Below are positions 11,138 through 21,940 of a stretch of 64,000 bases of DNA, one piece after another. Numbering within the stretch: the first letter of the stretch is position 1; each line of letters starts with the position of its first letter. The notes beneath the pieces were generated by a model, which was given only the letters and a program-made list of their open reading frames with translations, did not search any database and had not been told where the DNA came from. Source of the DNA: Cercis canadensis (lineage: Eukaryota; Streptophyta; Magnoliopsida; Fabales; Fabaceae); contig QAOA01004437.1 of assembly GCA_003255065.1 (NCBI GenBank), forward strand, positions 1-64,000, given 5' to 3'. The position numbers and the translations under genes are program-made.

Positions 11138-11959
11138 TTATCTGCAAGAAAATCATCTTCCATCTTATTACGCAACCTTGTTTGATTATTTTCATTACTC
11201 CAAAGACATTTTCTAATTTTCTAATTAAAACAATCCCCATATTCATAAATGATACTTCTTTTATAGAAAAATCTTTATAAATTGTATTGCAAAGCTAGAA
11301 GTAGCATTTTCATCCAATATCCTCATTTTCTTATACTTCCAAACTTCTGAGTAAATATAGAGTTACTTACCCTAGAAAGGTGCAGCAATAGCAATCTAAT
11401 TCTTGACGTATTTCTCAAAAATCTATAAAACAACAAGCATAAAGGTGTAGGAATTACAAATCTATAAGCAAGATAAGAGTCTTTCAGCCACAAATTCATT
11501 GGTAAAAAAAGAAAAGGTTAAAGGAAAATACAAAGACTAATAAACACAAAATTAAAATGATTCATGAAAAATGATGGATGCTTTACATCACTATGCAAGC
11601 ACATGAAGCATTTTACCAAAAGGGCTGTTTCTCATTCTCAATACCTCGCTTTCCCCTACTTCAAGAACAAAAACATCAGAACTTTCTAGTTGTTTTCTTT
11701 TTTATTAATTTGTCTAATTTTGGAAAGTGGGCTAAGTGGCATTGGCAAGTGGGCTATGAGCTTTGGGTTAGATTTGAAGAAGAGTGGGCTTAAAAATTTC
11801 TCCAATTTGTTTTGAGGGGGCTATATTTGTTTTTTTAAAAAAAAAAATTAAATGGGTAAACATTTTTTAACAAACTTAATTAAGAAAACACATGAGGTCN
11901 GGGGGGGGGGGGGGGGGGGGGGTGACAGGCGGTTACCCTGGACAGAAGATCCGCCACTG
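11138..11959 (-). mobile_element. hAT transposon relic (C-terminal scrap and possible end)
   Basis: The minus strand at 11138-11190 encodes RLRNKMEDDFLAD, the same C-terminal segment found in the ZMYM1-like hAT at 57700-57760. At 11948-11959 the plus strand reads GATCCGCCACTG, the reverse complement of the CAGTGGCGGATC end common to this hAT group. The two could be the coding tail and 5' terminus of one decayed element, but the DNA between them shows no transposase, and an N (11900) followed by a run of about 22 G breaks the sequence. The C-terminal match is solid; joining it to the terminus is inference. Confidence 0.45.
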
Positions 11960-12770
11960 GTCGAAACCACATCCTACTATCAGATCCTACTATCAGTCGA
12001 TCCACACACCGCCGTAGTGGATGTAGCAGCAGAAGAACCCATCTTTTCTTTGTTCTCCAATCTCCATATCAAAACAATCAAGATAGTAGATTTTCAAAAG
12101 CCTATAAATCATTATCCAGGTGCATGTAAGTTGTCAAAATCTCAAATACTGATATTTTATCAATGGTTATTCTCCTCTCTTGTACTTTCTAAAGTGCATC
12201 TTTTACTTTAGAAGATCTAAATTACGAAGAAGAATTAAGTTGTTCTATACGAGAAAAGAAAACAAGGAACTAAGGACCGTCTTTTCTTGACCAAGCCAAA
12301 CTCCAATCTTTCCACAAAGGTCAAAATGGGACCTTAATAATTACAAAGAAGAATTTATTTGATCTAAAAGTTCAGGAAAAAAAAAATAAATCTAGAAATT
12401 TTAGGTGCATTATATTACAGATAATATATCAATGATTTATTCTGGCTAAATTCAATTTTAGTCAACGTAAGAAGGCTCTATATTTTTGTGCATTTTGTGA
12501 AAATAGAATCGATGAGTATAAAGAGCACGTCAGAGAATTTTAGTACCAAAGTCACCATCAAAGATGTCGAACTTGATTCTTTGAACTCAAGTCATACCTT
12601 ATGGAGTGCTACACGAAGCTGCAAGGTAACTTAACTCATATAGCTCTTGATTCTCTATATTAACCATGTTTTCATCACTTCAAGACAAATGCTAAGTTAC
12701 AATAATTTGAATTTTTTATCATTTACAATAACTATCTAATTTATTAATCATTTCCAATTAATATCATATC
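11960..12770. other. Non-coding region, nothing recognised
   Basis: AT-rich DNA with short open frames that resemble no family I know. A short duplication ATCCTACTATCAG occurs near 11970-12000. No TATA-start-poly(A) arrangement stands out. Confidence 0.4.
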
Positions 12771-13168
12771 TAGGGATGACAATTTGCCTCATTCCCAATG
12801 GGGCCCTGTTAACCCGGTCGGGTACGGGTATGAGGCAGAAAAATAGGTATGGGAATGGGGATGAGTAATTTTATGGGGCCGGGAATAGGAAAATCACGCC
12901 CCACCCCGCATTGTACATAAATAATAATAAAATGTATATATATATATATATAATAGATTACATAATTTTTTTTGAATTTTTTTGCCAAAATGACGTCGTT
13001 TTGGCTGAGAGTTTTTTAGAAAAGCATGGTTGTATGGGTAAATGGGGTGGGACATGGGGTAGATGGATATTTAATGGGGCAGGGATAGGGCTGTTGAAAA
13101 ATCCCCGGCTGGGGATGGGTCCAGGGATGGGGATTGGGAGTACCTGCCCCGTCCAATTGTCATCCCTA
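12771..13168. mobile_element. hAT-type MITE with 8-bp target duplication
   Basis: The element is 398 bp. It starts TAGGGATGACAATT and ends with the exact inverse AATTGTCATCCCTA (14-bp terminal inverted repeat). Both sides carry ATCATATC (12763-12770 and 13169-13176), the 8-bp duplication made by hAT transposases. The interior is G-rich (GGGGATGGG-type words) and does not code for a transposase, so it would have been moved by a hAT enzyme encoded elsewhere. The perfect TSD suggests fairly recent insertion. Confidence 0.93.
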
Positions 13169-13176
13169 ATCATATC

Positions 13177-13959
13177 CTGAGGCATTATTCATCTTAAAGG
13201 AGCCAGCTTGGACTAATAGACCATGCACACAATCGGATCCAAAGTTAAAATGTGAATATAAGACAAAAATAGCTTCCTTTTTACCTTGCTTTTCTTAATA
13301 ATTATATTGCTAAATACCTACCAAATGATCTATGATTGAATAGTATTGAAGTTGTCTTAAGAATTTTTGGATTTTGTGTTCGAACTACAAGTTGTAGCCA
13401 AAATGCTTTTGGACAGTTCAAAATCATCTAGTAGTGATGAAAACTCACTGTAGAATACTTTTTACTCATATTGTTGAGACGAAGACTCACCATAGAAAAC
13501 TTGTATGTCATCTAATAGACATGAAAACCTGTTGTGGAATACTTGAACTAGGAATAGTTTATTTCCACAGTTTAAAGTCATCTAACAGAGATGAAGGCCA
13601 GACAGAAGACTTGTAGTATGAAGCTTTACAATTTGGACTTTCTTCACGGACTATCATATGCATATATAATGTTATTACTATTCCTGACTGAATTAGGGTT
13701 CAGTTGAATATGACCCCTTCAGAAAAAAAATAAAAATTAAATGAGGTTCGTTATATATATTAAGTTTGGTTTAGTGGTGAGATATTTATCTAATCTGTAA
13801 GAGGTTTTGGATTCCAACTTCTATGCTATCATTTAACCAAAACTAAGGTATATATTAAAATTGTAAAGTATAGCTTAAAGTGAAGCCTACAACTTCTTTA
13901 ACATCATTAATAAATTTGGCTCAGACTTTTGCCCCCTAACTATAACTAGGTCTCAAATT
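13177..13959. other. Non-coding region with faint repeats
   Basis: No gene is recognised. Between 13434 and 13616 a loosely repeated phrase (GATGAAAACTCACTGTAGAATACTT and variants such as GACATGAAAACCTG) recurs roughly every 60 bases, which makes a short open frame look protein-like. I see no promoter or homology supporting expression. Confidence 0.4.
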
Positions 13960-13964
13960 CATAT

Positions 13965-14035
13965 TAAAGCTATACTTATTGTGTATGTTTTGTACGATTT
14001 CAGACCTCAAAAGATGTCATGCCGAAGCAGGGGTG
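13965..14035 (+). pseudogene. Truncated upstream copy of the proline-rich peptide gene start
   Basis: AAAGCTATACTTATTGTGTATG...TTTCAGACCTCAAAAGATGTC aligns with the leader and start codon region of the gene at 14510 (AAAGCTATGCTTATTC...TTGCAGACCTCAAAACAATGTC). After the ATG the copy gives only about eleven codons (MSCRSRGVQSV) before a stop and shows no signal peptide or proline-rich tail. It looks like a broken tandem duplicate. Confidence 0.6.
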
Positions 14036-14192
14036 TACAGTCTGTAAACCATTCAAACTTTCAAATCACGAATTGGACCAGACATTCAGGAGCCACCCGC
14101 CCCTATGTCACAGATGAGGGGAGAACGATCATGTAATTATGTATGTTGCTATCCCGAACAGCGTTTGGTGGAAGAATATGCATTTTACTACG

Positions 14193-14458
14193 TACCTTTG
14201 CATTATAAATTAATTTATGTATGTTTGTTCCAACTTTCCATAAAATGGGACCCATATTAACTCTAGCAAAGCAAACTAGGCACACTTCTAACAACCACTT
14301 ACTTACCATATCCCCCAAATTAGTATACCTTTGCATTATACATTAATTTTGTGTATGTTTGTTCCAACTTTCCATAAAATGGGACCCATATTAACTCTAG
14401 GAAAGCAAACTAGGCACACTTCTAACAACCACTTACTTGCCATATCCCCCAATTAGTA
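14193..14458 (+). repeat. 133-bp tandem duplication upstream of the peptide gene
   Basis: Unit 1 (14193-14325) and unit 2 (14326-14458) are nearly identical; both contain TCCATAAAATGGGACCCATA and GGCACACTTCTAACAACC. Unit 2 runs straight into the TATA box of the peptide gene, while unit 1 runs into unit 2. If the promoter elements lie in this unit they are present twice. Confidence 0.9.
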
Positions 14459-14462
14459 TAAA
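14457..14462 (+). promoter_or_regulatory. Putative TATA box of the proline-rich peptide gene
   Basis: TATAAA lies 48 bases before the ATG at 14510. A start of transcription about 30 bases downstream would give a 5' UTR of only some 20 bases. The leader also contains TTGCAG just before the start, which could be an intron acceptor if transcription begins further upstream. Confidence 0.45.
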
Positions 14463-14509
14463 AGCTATGCTTATTCTGTGTGTTCTGCACCATTGCAGAC
14501 CTCAAAACA

Positions 14510-14701
14510 ATGTCGCGCGTAGCCTTGATCGTGTGTTTACTTGGTGCTCTCGTTTTTACCCAGCAGCAGCAAGGACTTGCTCAAGACGAACCCGGAACAG
14601 AAAATCCACCTCCTCCACCACCTTGGACTCTGAAACCACCACCTCCTATTCCGCAGCCATCTGTTAGTATCTCACCATGGAGGCCGTCTCCACCACCTTA
14701 A
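14510..14701 (+). CDS. Small secreted proline-rich protein (63 aa)
   Basis: I do not recognise a named family. The frame begins MSRVALIVCLLGALVFTQQQ, a typical secretion signal with a hydrophobic core at residues 4-17. The likely cleavage is near residue 24 (GLA before QDEPG), leaving about 39 residues. The mature part has three proline clusters, PPPPPPW, PPPPIPQP and a C-terminal SPPP, with two tryptophans each in a P/W context (PPPWTLK and SPWRPSP) and no cysteines. This points to a cell-wall or apoplastic peptide; function is unknown. An ATG ten codons upstream (14480) is in frame, but the chosen start places the signal peptide at the N terminus and matches the broken upstream copy. A TATA box (14457) and AATAAA (14848-14853) frame it as a compact, single-exon gene. 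It could also be a recent pseudogene. Confidence 0.6.
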   Translation: MSRVALIVCLLGALVFTQQQQGLAQDEPGTENPPPPPPWTLKPPPPIPQPSVSISPWRPSPPP

Positions 14702-14847
14702 GTGCGATTCCAAGCAGCCTTATGGTAGAAGATTATCACTAAATAATAGATTTGTACCACGAAATGCCATGAGCATCATATGCATTCATGGATGTATCAA
14801 GAAGTACGAGTGGTTATCAAAATATGTACGTCGCATTTCTATATATT

Positions 14848-14853
14848 AATAAA
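14848..14853 (+). terminator. Polyadenylation signal AATAAA
   Basis: An exact AATAAA lies 147 bases after the stop of the proline-rich peptide gene. It is well placed to end that transcript, though the AT-rich surroundings make chance matches likely. Confidence 0.4.
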
Positions 14854-14869
14854 GATTTCCTGTTTTAGA

Positions 14870-16400
14870 TATTATGCGCCTTATTTTGTTAAACTCTTCC
14901 ATTACATATATATTTCTTATGTTGTGTTTAATTTTTTTAGGACTTTTTAATATTAAAATAAATTTTTTATCATTTAGATGGTAGGCAACTTGAAATATAA
15001 TACGATCGTTATTTTTACTGTGAACTGAGAAGTGGGCAACCGCATTCATCAATCATTGATCCAGCATAAGAAGTAAAGGAGAAAAGAAAAGAAAAATATC
15101 TATTCTTGCTTATAGATAGAAATAACTTTTTAAAGTTACATGTGAATTTTATGAATTTTTAAATCTATATTCTAACAAAAATATTTTCAAATAAAATGAC
15201 TGAAATCAGGATATTTTGGTACGTATAGTTAGTCTTTTAATGGTAATTTTAATACATATATTACCTGTGTTTTATTAAATTAGGGACAAGACACTTTTAT
15301 CAAGTTGAATATTCACCTTCATAAAAATGTCCAAGTCAATTTACTTAAGTAGAGAAAGATATAAATCAATACTTTGTTGTTTCTCGATACTATTCTGGTC
15401 GCCATCGATATCATCCAATTTTCACCACCTGATGCAAATTTATGATTAAAACTTGTTAGAATGAATAACGTTTGAGAATGCACTACCAATTAGGCCAGTT
15501 TTTTGTGATGGTGCAAATTGGAATGGAAAATTTAACATGACATTAGGTACATTGCTGATCCTGCAAATTCTTATGATGTGGAAGTTGTGACTCATGATTT
15601 TGATTTTCATTCATATGAATTAAAATTAACATTGAAAATCTAAGCACCAATACACAAGTTCTAAGGCTTGGAACGTTGGCGAACAGGCTCAAAGTCTGGT
15701 GGGTAGTTGAGTAACATGTGATCTCTCTTTTTTTTATGCCATTTCTATTTGGGCAAAACCTACATCGGAACGCTGAGCTATCCCATTGGTGGGTTAACGC
15801 TACCCATTGCAGGTTTAATAAGTTTAGAGTGATTTGTATTTGGAAAAAACCTATATGGGAGCACAAAGCTACCCCACTGGTGTGGTAACACTACTCATTG
15901 CGAGTTTAACAAGTTTAGGGTGGAACAAATCCTTGATTTTGATACCATTTTGAATATCTCGAATGATTGATCCACGTAGTATGGGCTAAAAAATGCTTGA
16001 GAGGATATGAGTTTTACAAAGTCAAAATCTTTTAGTGCTTAAAAAATCAAGGTTCATTTCACCCTAAAATCTCCGGCGTGAAAGGGTAGCATTAAAGTGG
16101 GGATAGAATAATAAACTCCAACTTACGTATACTTTCTTGTGTCATTGCTATATAGTTCTCTAATTAAAACGATATGGGGAGTTTGTTAAGGTATTTGGAA
16201 AATTCAATGTCACCAAATAGGAACAATGTAAAAGAGTAATACTATATTCATAGTCATATTAGTTTTAAACTTTTATATAATTGTTGCAATTTGAATTTAA
16301 TTGGACCGATCTAAATTATTTTTGTATGGCAAAGATAATGTTAAATATGCAGTATGAATCAATATAAATATATATAATATGTAATAAGTATTTCTAGTTT
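14870..16400. other. AT-rich intergenic DNA with an 88-bp imperfect repeat
   Basis: No gene is recognised. Around 15742-15925 an approximately 88-base unit occurs twice (AAACCTAC..GGGTTAACGCTACCCATTGC..GGTTTAATAAGTTTAGAGTG, then AAACCTAT..GTGGTAACACTACTCATTGC..GTTTAACAAGTTTAGGGTG). The rest is AT-rich without coding potential that I can support. Confidence 0.4.
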
Positions 16401-16659
16401 GAAAGTGCCCCAATTTCTTAACAGATACAAAATTGCACTTTCCACGTGTATTGTCTTAAATTTCTATTATGTGGAACTCAAATTTTCCTCACCTACTCTC
16501 CTTAGGGTGGGTGGGTTATGGCTTATGCGTGTGTGTTATAAAGAGAAGACAAGGACAAGGTGGAATTAATCTCTCGAATTTTCCTTCCACCTACTTAAGT
16601 TGCTATATGCAGGTCCACTGAGAACTTTCAAGAGTTTTTCTCAATGTGTGACTTCAGTA

Positions 16660-17433
16660 AATCAAGAACTACGATAATGACATTGGAATCAAAATTCTAT
16701 GACGTGCTATTTACGTGTTCTTTTTTAGAAAATCATAATGGTGCTACTGTTTCTAGTAAATGTCATCTCTTCTCTTCACTGTTTATTACATAAAAAAGTA
16801 GCAAAATTCCTCAAACACGGTGAGATACTCAACTATTGTATCTACTATGGTTTTCTTCCTGTTGAATGAAATTGTAAAATTAAGTTGTTGCAAAAGTTGA
16901 AGAGAAAGACTTTGTTTCAGTTTAACAGCAATATTTATTGATTCTCAACGGAACCATCAAGTTCGTTCTGTGGTGCCTTCAATGTTGAATGATTGTTTTC
17001 AATGAAATAGGCTTTTCTCTTGGAAATTATGGAGAAGCATTTGTAGGTCATGAATTAACTTTAAAGGAACTGGACATAAGTCATAATTTAAAATTTAATT
17101 CTGTGGTCCCTTCCGCTTTCTCTAAGAAATTTGGAAATTGGTGCTAGATCACAAATCTTTGAATGGGAATATTCGATATAGTCTTGTACAGCTTAAAAAT
17201 TGGTGCTTGATCACAAATCTTTGAATGGATCCATTCAAGATAGTCTTGCACAGCTTAAAAATTAGTGCTTGATCACAAATCTTTGAATGGGACTATTCCA
17301 GATAGTCTTGTACAGCTTAAAAATTGGTACTTAATCACAAATCTTTGAATAGGATTATTCGAGAGAGTCTTGTACAACTTAAAAATTGGTGCTTGATCAC
17401 AAATCTTTGAATGAGACTATTTGAGATAGTCTT
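16660..17433 (+). pseudogene. LRR receptor-like protein relic with 62-bp array
   Basis: The DNA from 16660 parallels the upstream and start region of the relic at 18598 (CAAAATTCCTCAAACACGG; GATACTCAACTATTGTATC; TTCCTGTTGAATGAAATTG). After an internal deletion it jumps to LRR coding DNA resembling 19720-19790 (GGAGAAGCATTTGTAGGTC, GAATTAACT) and then to the tandem array at 17137-17433. Frameshifts and stops leave no usable frame. This was a member of the EIX2/Cf-type extracellular LRR receptor-like protein family. Confidence 0.7.
17137..17433 (+). repeat. 62-bp tandem array (4.8 units) derived from LRR coding DNA
   Basis: Five successive units begin ATTGGTGCT (or a close variant) and contain GATCACAAATCTTTGAATG and TAGTCTTGTACAGCTTAAAA. 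Each unit can be read as LVLDHKSLNGNIRYSLVQLK, recognisable as a plant LRR (LxLxxNxLxGxIPxSLxxLK). The usual plant LRR unit is 72 bases; here each is 62, so the reading frame slips at every unit and no multi-LRR protein is possible. Confidence 0.85.
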
Positions 17434-17580
17434 CTCTTCACTATTTATTACATAAAAATGTAGCAAAATCCCTCAAACATGGATACTCGACTGTTGTATA
17501 TACTGTGGTTTTCTTCCTTTTGAATGTAATTATAAAATTATGCTTTTGGAAAAATTGAAGAGAAAGACTTCGTTACACTT
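17434..17580 (+). pseudogene. Second fragment of an LRR receptor-like protein start
   Basis: CTTCTCTTCACTATTTATTACAT followed by GCAAAATCCCTCAAACATGG and GGTTTTCTTCCTTTTGAATG repeats the start region seen at 16770-16920 and at 18550-18680. It ends after about 150 bases without LRR coding DNA. It shows that the 5' end of the receptor gene has been copied at least three times in about 2 kb. Confidence 0.65.
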
Positions 17581-18597
17581 GTATAAGGTGAGCATTAAGC
17601 TACCAGCCCCCAAAAGAGGTGGTAGCACTACGTACCCTCCTTGAATCTATCTCAGTGGTTGGATGAAAATAAAAGTAACACCACAGCCATTAGATAATAA
17701 GGGGGGCAACCGGATGAAATAAAGAGAGGTGTTTTAAAGTGGGTTCAGATGATGTGACATTGGCAAGCTTGGGAACAAATGAAAACATGCAAGTGTAAAG
17801 TTGCACAAAATTAATCAAATTGAATAGTCATTTTTTTTTTTTCTTTGATACTTACCCGAACATTTTTGTTGTATGGTTGAGATAATGCCGATTATGCAGG
17901 ATGAATCAATGCATAAATAGGTAGTACACAAAATACATTACTTGTTCAAAAGAGCGCTATTTTCTTAATAGTTTGGAAACTTGAACTTTCCATCATAAAT
18001 TTATGACATTAAATTAATCTTTTGAATTTTCCTCATCTACTTTCCTAAGAGTGGGTGGGTTGCGTGTTATAAAGAGAAGATTACAACATGGTTGAAACTT
18101 GAAATTCCTCACCGACCTTCCTAAGGGTAGCTCGGTAATACAAATGCATTAGTTTTCATTGTTAGTCAGTCAGCATAACAAGTAATAAATCGTAATATAG
18201 ATTTCAAATTTGGTGTGCGACGTCAAATTCAGAGATGAACTGTAAGCAAACAATTTTACTAAAATACTAGAAGGGTTGGCAGGTTGTGTGTGTGTTACGA
18301 AGAAAAGATTAAGACAAAGTGAAACTACTCTCTTGAATTTTCCTTCCACATAGTTAAGTTGCGACATTGGTAAAGCCAGCTCATTGAATTCAGTAAATCA
18401 AAAACAACGATCCTGACATTGCTATCGAAATTCTATGACGTCGTCTTTACGTTCTCTTATATGGAAAATCATAATGGTGACCCAGTTTTAAGGAAGAAGC
18501 GTAGCATATATACCAGTAATCACTGCCTAGCTAGCTAGTAAACACTATCTCTTCTCTTTACTGTGTTATACGTACGGAGAAGCAAAATTCCTCAAAC
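17581..18597. other. Intergenic DNA with duplicated receptor upstream region
   Basis: No gene is seen. From about 18380 the DNA (TTCTATGACGTCGTCTTTACG, GAAAATCATAATGGTG) repeats the region upstream of the relic at 16660, so a promoter-bearing block was part of the tandem duplication. The DNA between 17580 and 18300 is AT-rich and unrecognised. Confidence 0.4.
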
Positions 18598-19848
18598 ATG
18601 GTAAGATACTCGAGTGTTGTTTCTACACTGGTTTTCTTGCTGTTGAGTGAAATTGCAAATTTAAGCTTTGGCAAAAATACCAACATTGGCTGCATAGAGC
18701 GAGAGAGGAATGCTCTTCTGAATTTCAAAGCAAGTTTGAAAAACCCATCAAATAGGCTTTCCTCTTGGAAAGGGAATGATTGTTGCCAATGGAATGGTAT
18801 AGTCAACATTACGGGGCATGTTGTCAAGCTTGATCTCCGGAATCCATGCTACTAAGCTCCGTCCCAAGGAACATGTTCCTCTAGAAGCTTTGAGCTAGAA
18901 GCTCAGAGCGTAGATTCTTCTCTGTTGCAGTGCGAAAATCTGAGTTATTTGGACTTTAGTGGAAACAATTTTCATGCTAGTCCAATTCCTGCCTTCTTTG
19001 GATCCGTGGAAGAGTTGAGATACCTTTCTCTCTCACAGGCTAATTTTATTGGCAGGATTCCTCACAATCTTGGCAACCTCACAAACATGCAACATCTTGA
19101 TCTCAGCTTCAATGTTTTATATACTGATGATGTCAATTGGGTATCTCAACTTTCATCACTGCAACACCTTGACATGAGTGGTGTGTATCTTGGGTAGGCA
19201 CTCAATTTGTTTCAGGTACTTTGTATGCTTCCTTCTTAGCTACAAATATGGCTAACAAGTTGTGGACTTAACAAGTTAAACAGTCCTCGTCAACTTGTTA
19301 ATGCCACAAATCTTTCTAGAGTTCAGGTCCTCTATCTTACACACAATGAACTTGAAACTCCAATTCTTAAAGCTTTTCAAAACATGACTTCCATTTGAGA
19401 ACTTGACCTATCTTATAACAATTTTTGTTCAGTGCCATCATGGATAAGTAAGTTCAAGAATCTTGGGGTTCTAGATCTAGCAAAAAATATGCTTCACAAC
19501 CCAATTCCTGATGCTTTGTGAAACATGACGCAGATGACAATCCTTGACCTTTCCGAGAGCAATTTTGCTTCAATTCCATCATGGTTAGGTGAGTTCAAAA
19601 GCCTTGTCTACCTTAATCTTGCTGGGAACAAACTCAATAGTTTTCAGAGTTCACTATTATTAATTTTGAGGAACCTTTGTCATCTAAAAACACTGGATTT
19701 TTCAAAAAACAAGATTCAAGGAGAAGCATTTGCAGGTCATGAATTAACTGAGGGCACTAGGTATGGTTTAGAGGAACTAAATTTCAGTTATAATGAAGTT
19801 GTACATGTATGCTTGAGTGTGTGGCTATCTACATCAGCCTCTCCATAA
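18598..19848 (+). pseudogene. LRR receptor-like protein pseudogene (EIX2/Cf-type)
   Basis: It starts [20 protein letters not shown], a signal peptide, followed by the LRR N-terminal cap [25 protein letters not shown], characteristic of the EIX2/Cf-like extracellular receptors. A stop follows at 18853. LRR coding then continues in several frames (SYLDFSGNNFHASPIPAFFG; LGNLTNMQHLDLSFN; TILDLSESNFASIPSWLGEF) with further stops near 19195, 19398 and 19519 and a stretch of damaged repeats between. Homology ends near 19800 (FSYNEV), so more than half the usual length of about 950 residues, the membrane segment and the C terminus are missing. It is non-functional as read. Confidence 0.85.
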
Positions 19849-20020
19849 GGGTTAGTATCGTTTTGTCCTCTTTATTATTATAGAGAATTTTGATAAAATT
19901 CTCTGTAATTTTTTTTTTTTTTCTAATAGAACTCTATGAAAAATTTTTAGTTTAAAAAACTATTTCTCATCCAACTCATTTGAAACTCTACAAAATAATT
20001 TTGAAAGTTGAGATGAACTT
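19849..20020. other. AT-rich spacer
   Basis: A short stretch containing GAGAATTTTGATAAAATTCTC (a small inverted repeat near 19882) and poly-T lies between the LRR relic and the MULE relic. It could include the end of the Mutator-like element, but I cannot define a terminal repeat. Confidence 0.3.
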
Positions 20021-21274
20021 TTGAATTCCGTAAGAAATTGTGCTTTCATTCAAGGTTATGCTACATCCATCAAGAAATCAAAGCAAGATAGATTTATTCT
20101 AATTGGTTCTGATAGAGGGGGTACCTATCGCAATAGACAAAACATTTCCATGGAGGGTCGTAAGAGAAAAACTACATATCGTTTGATCGATATATTGTCC
20201 TTTTGAAGTTCGAGCTTACAGGAAAAGTGATGGTTCATGGTCACTTAATGTAGTGAATGAATCACATAATCATGAGCCTTCCATAGATATGTCTGGGCAT
20301 CCTTATTGTCGTGGATTTTCATATGAAAGAGGCTTTGCGCATAAAAGAAATGACTAAAGCTAGTGTAGCACCTCGCCAAATTCTTTCTTCTCTTAGACAA
20401 AACAATCCTAGCCTGCTAGCTATTTCTAGGAATGTTTATAGCATGAAGACTAAGATCTATAAAGATTATTTGGCTGTGCATACACTGATTCAAGCTTTGT
20501 TAGAGAAACTTGGAAAAGGAAAATTCACATGCAATTTAAAGTATGATTCAGAGGGTCATTTGACACATTTATTCTTTGCTCATCCTACTTCTATAACATT
20601 AACAAAGAGGTGCTCTAGTGTCTTTGTGATGGATTGTACTTACAAGACAAACAAATATAATATGCCATTGCTTGACATTGTTGGAATTTCTGGTTTCAAT
20701 ACTTCCCTTTTTTCATGTTTTGCATTCCTACAAAAGGAGGAAGAAGAACACTACATTTGGTGTGGATTAATTGTGAACCCTTAGTCATTATATTAGATAG
20801 ACAGTTAGATCTCATGAATGCAATCCAAGTTGTATTTCCAAGAACAATTAATCTCTTATGTGTGTGGCACATTGATTAGAATATTTTATCGAAACGTAAG
20901 CCTCAGTTTAAGGAAGAAGATGACTGGACTTCCTTTTTGTCTAGTTGGTCAACAATTCTAAATTTTGTGACAGAATCAGAATACAATGAGAATTTGAGTT
21001 TCAATATAAGGAGGAGTCATCAGTTTTGGATTACATAAAAAACACATGGCTTCCCGTCAAAGAGCTTTTTGTTGCAGCATGGACAGATATACATATGCAT
21101 TTTGGAAATCGTGTAACTTCAAGGGCAGAAGGAGCACATTCAGTACTCAAAAAGTACTTGCAAGTTTCTACATGTGATTTATCAAAGGCGAAGAATAAGA
21201 TATGCCTTGCAATTGAAAATCAATTTCAGGAAATCAAAGCACAATTGTCAAGTGAAAAAGTAAGAGTTCCTCAC

Positions 21275-21918
21275 TGTGATGATTTGCTCTATAATAATGT
21301 GAACATGAAATTCAAACATGGTTGTGTTCACTGATGAGTCTGGGCATGTCACTTAGATAAGTCTCTGGACTGCAGACACAGCCTCAAACACGGTGGGCAC
21401 TGGTGTCTCATAAATCAGTTACTAGTTAGTTAATGGCCATAACTGACTAAAGCTGATTGGTTACTAGTTCATATATAAGCATATGATGTGTGCATTCATA
21501 GGTCACCCTTTCACTTGAACATTTCTGGCACTAAGAGAAATAAGAGAAGAAAAGACTTAGAGAGATTCAGAGGAAAGAATAGAGTAAGAGTTGGGGTTCT
21601 TACCGGTATATGCTGCAAGGAAAAGAACAAAGGCCAATGGGTATTCTATTATAACAAGACTTGATCTTGATTGTGTTAATTATAATGGAACAGCTATCTC
21701 CCATGGATGTAAGCCAACTTGGCTGAACCACGTACATCTGGTGTTCATCTTCCTTTTATTTCTATTTCATTACTTGTTTTCTGGTTTGATATATTGCTAT
21801 CTTGTTTCTGGTTCAATTCTTGTTTGACAAGTGTTTGTAATATTGCTGCGATTGCTACTACTATTCTGGTGTTGCTTGTTGTCCTGTTACATTGGTTGTG
21901 CAGGTTGAATTTCTTACA
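21275..21918 (+). repeat. 5' LTR of copia element
   Basis: 644 bases, paired with 25855-26501. It includes the TCATATATAAGCATATGATG core promoter-like stretch near 21470. A related LTR in the opposite orientation is the solo LTR at 56522-57394 (shared TTAGTTAATGGCCATAAC-like block). Confidence 0.9.
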
Positions 21919-21940
21919 ATTGATGGCGTCTGTGGGAAGT

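Noticed and set aside
11901..11922. Run of about 22 G
   Set aside because: It directly follows an N, so it is more likely a gap-edge or sequencing artefact than a G-quadruplex of interest.
13434..13616. Possible 60-codon protein with repeated H/T/C pattern
   Set aside because: The frame follows a degenerate DNA repeat, with no promoter, family or second evidence.
17137..17433. Regularly spaced direct repeats resembling a CRISPR array
   Set aside because: The units abut without unique spacers, translate as LRRs, and the genome is a plant.
21919..21940. Initiator-Met primer binding site after the first LTR of the copia at 21275
   Set aside because: The sequence reads TTGATGGCGTCTGTGGGAAG, which lacks TGGTATCAGAGC; I could not assign a tRNA.
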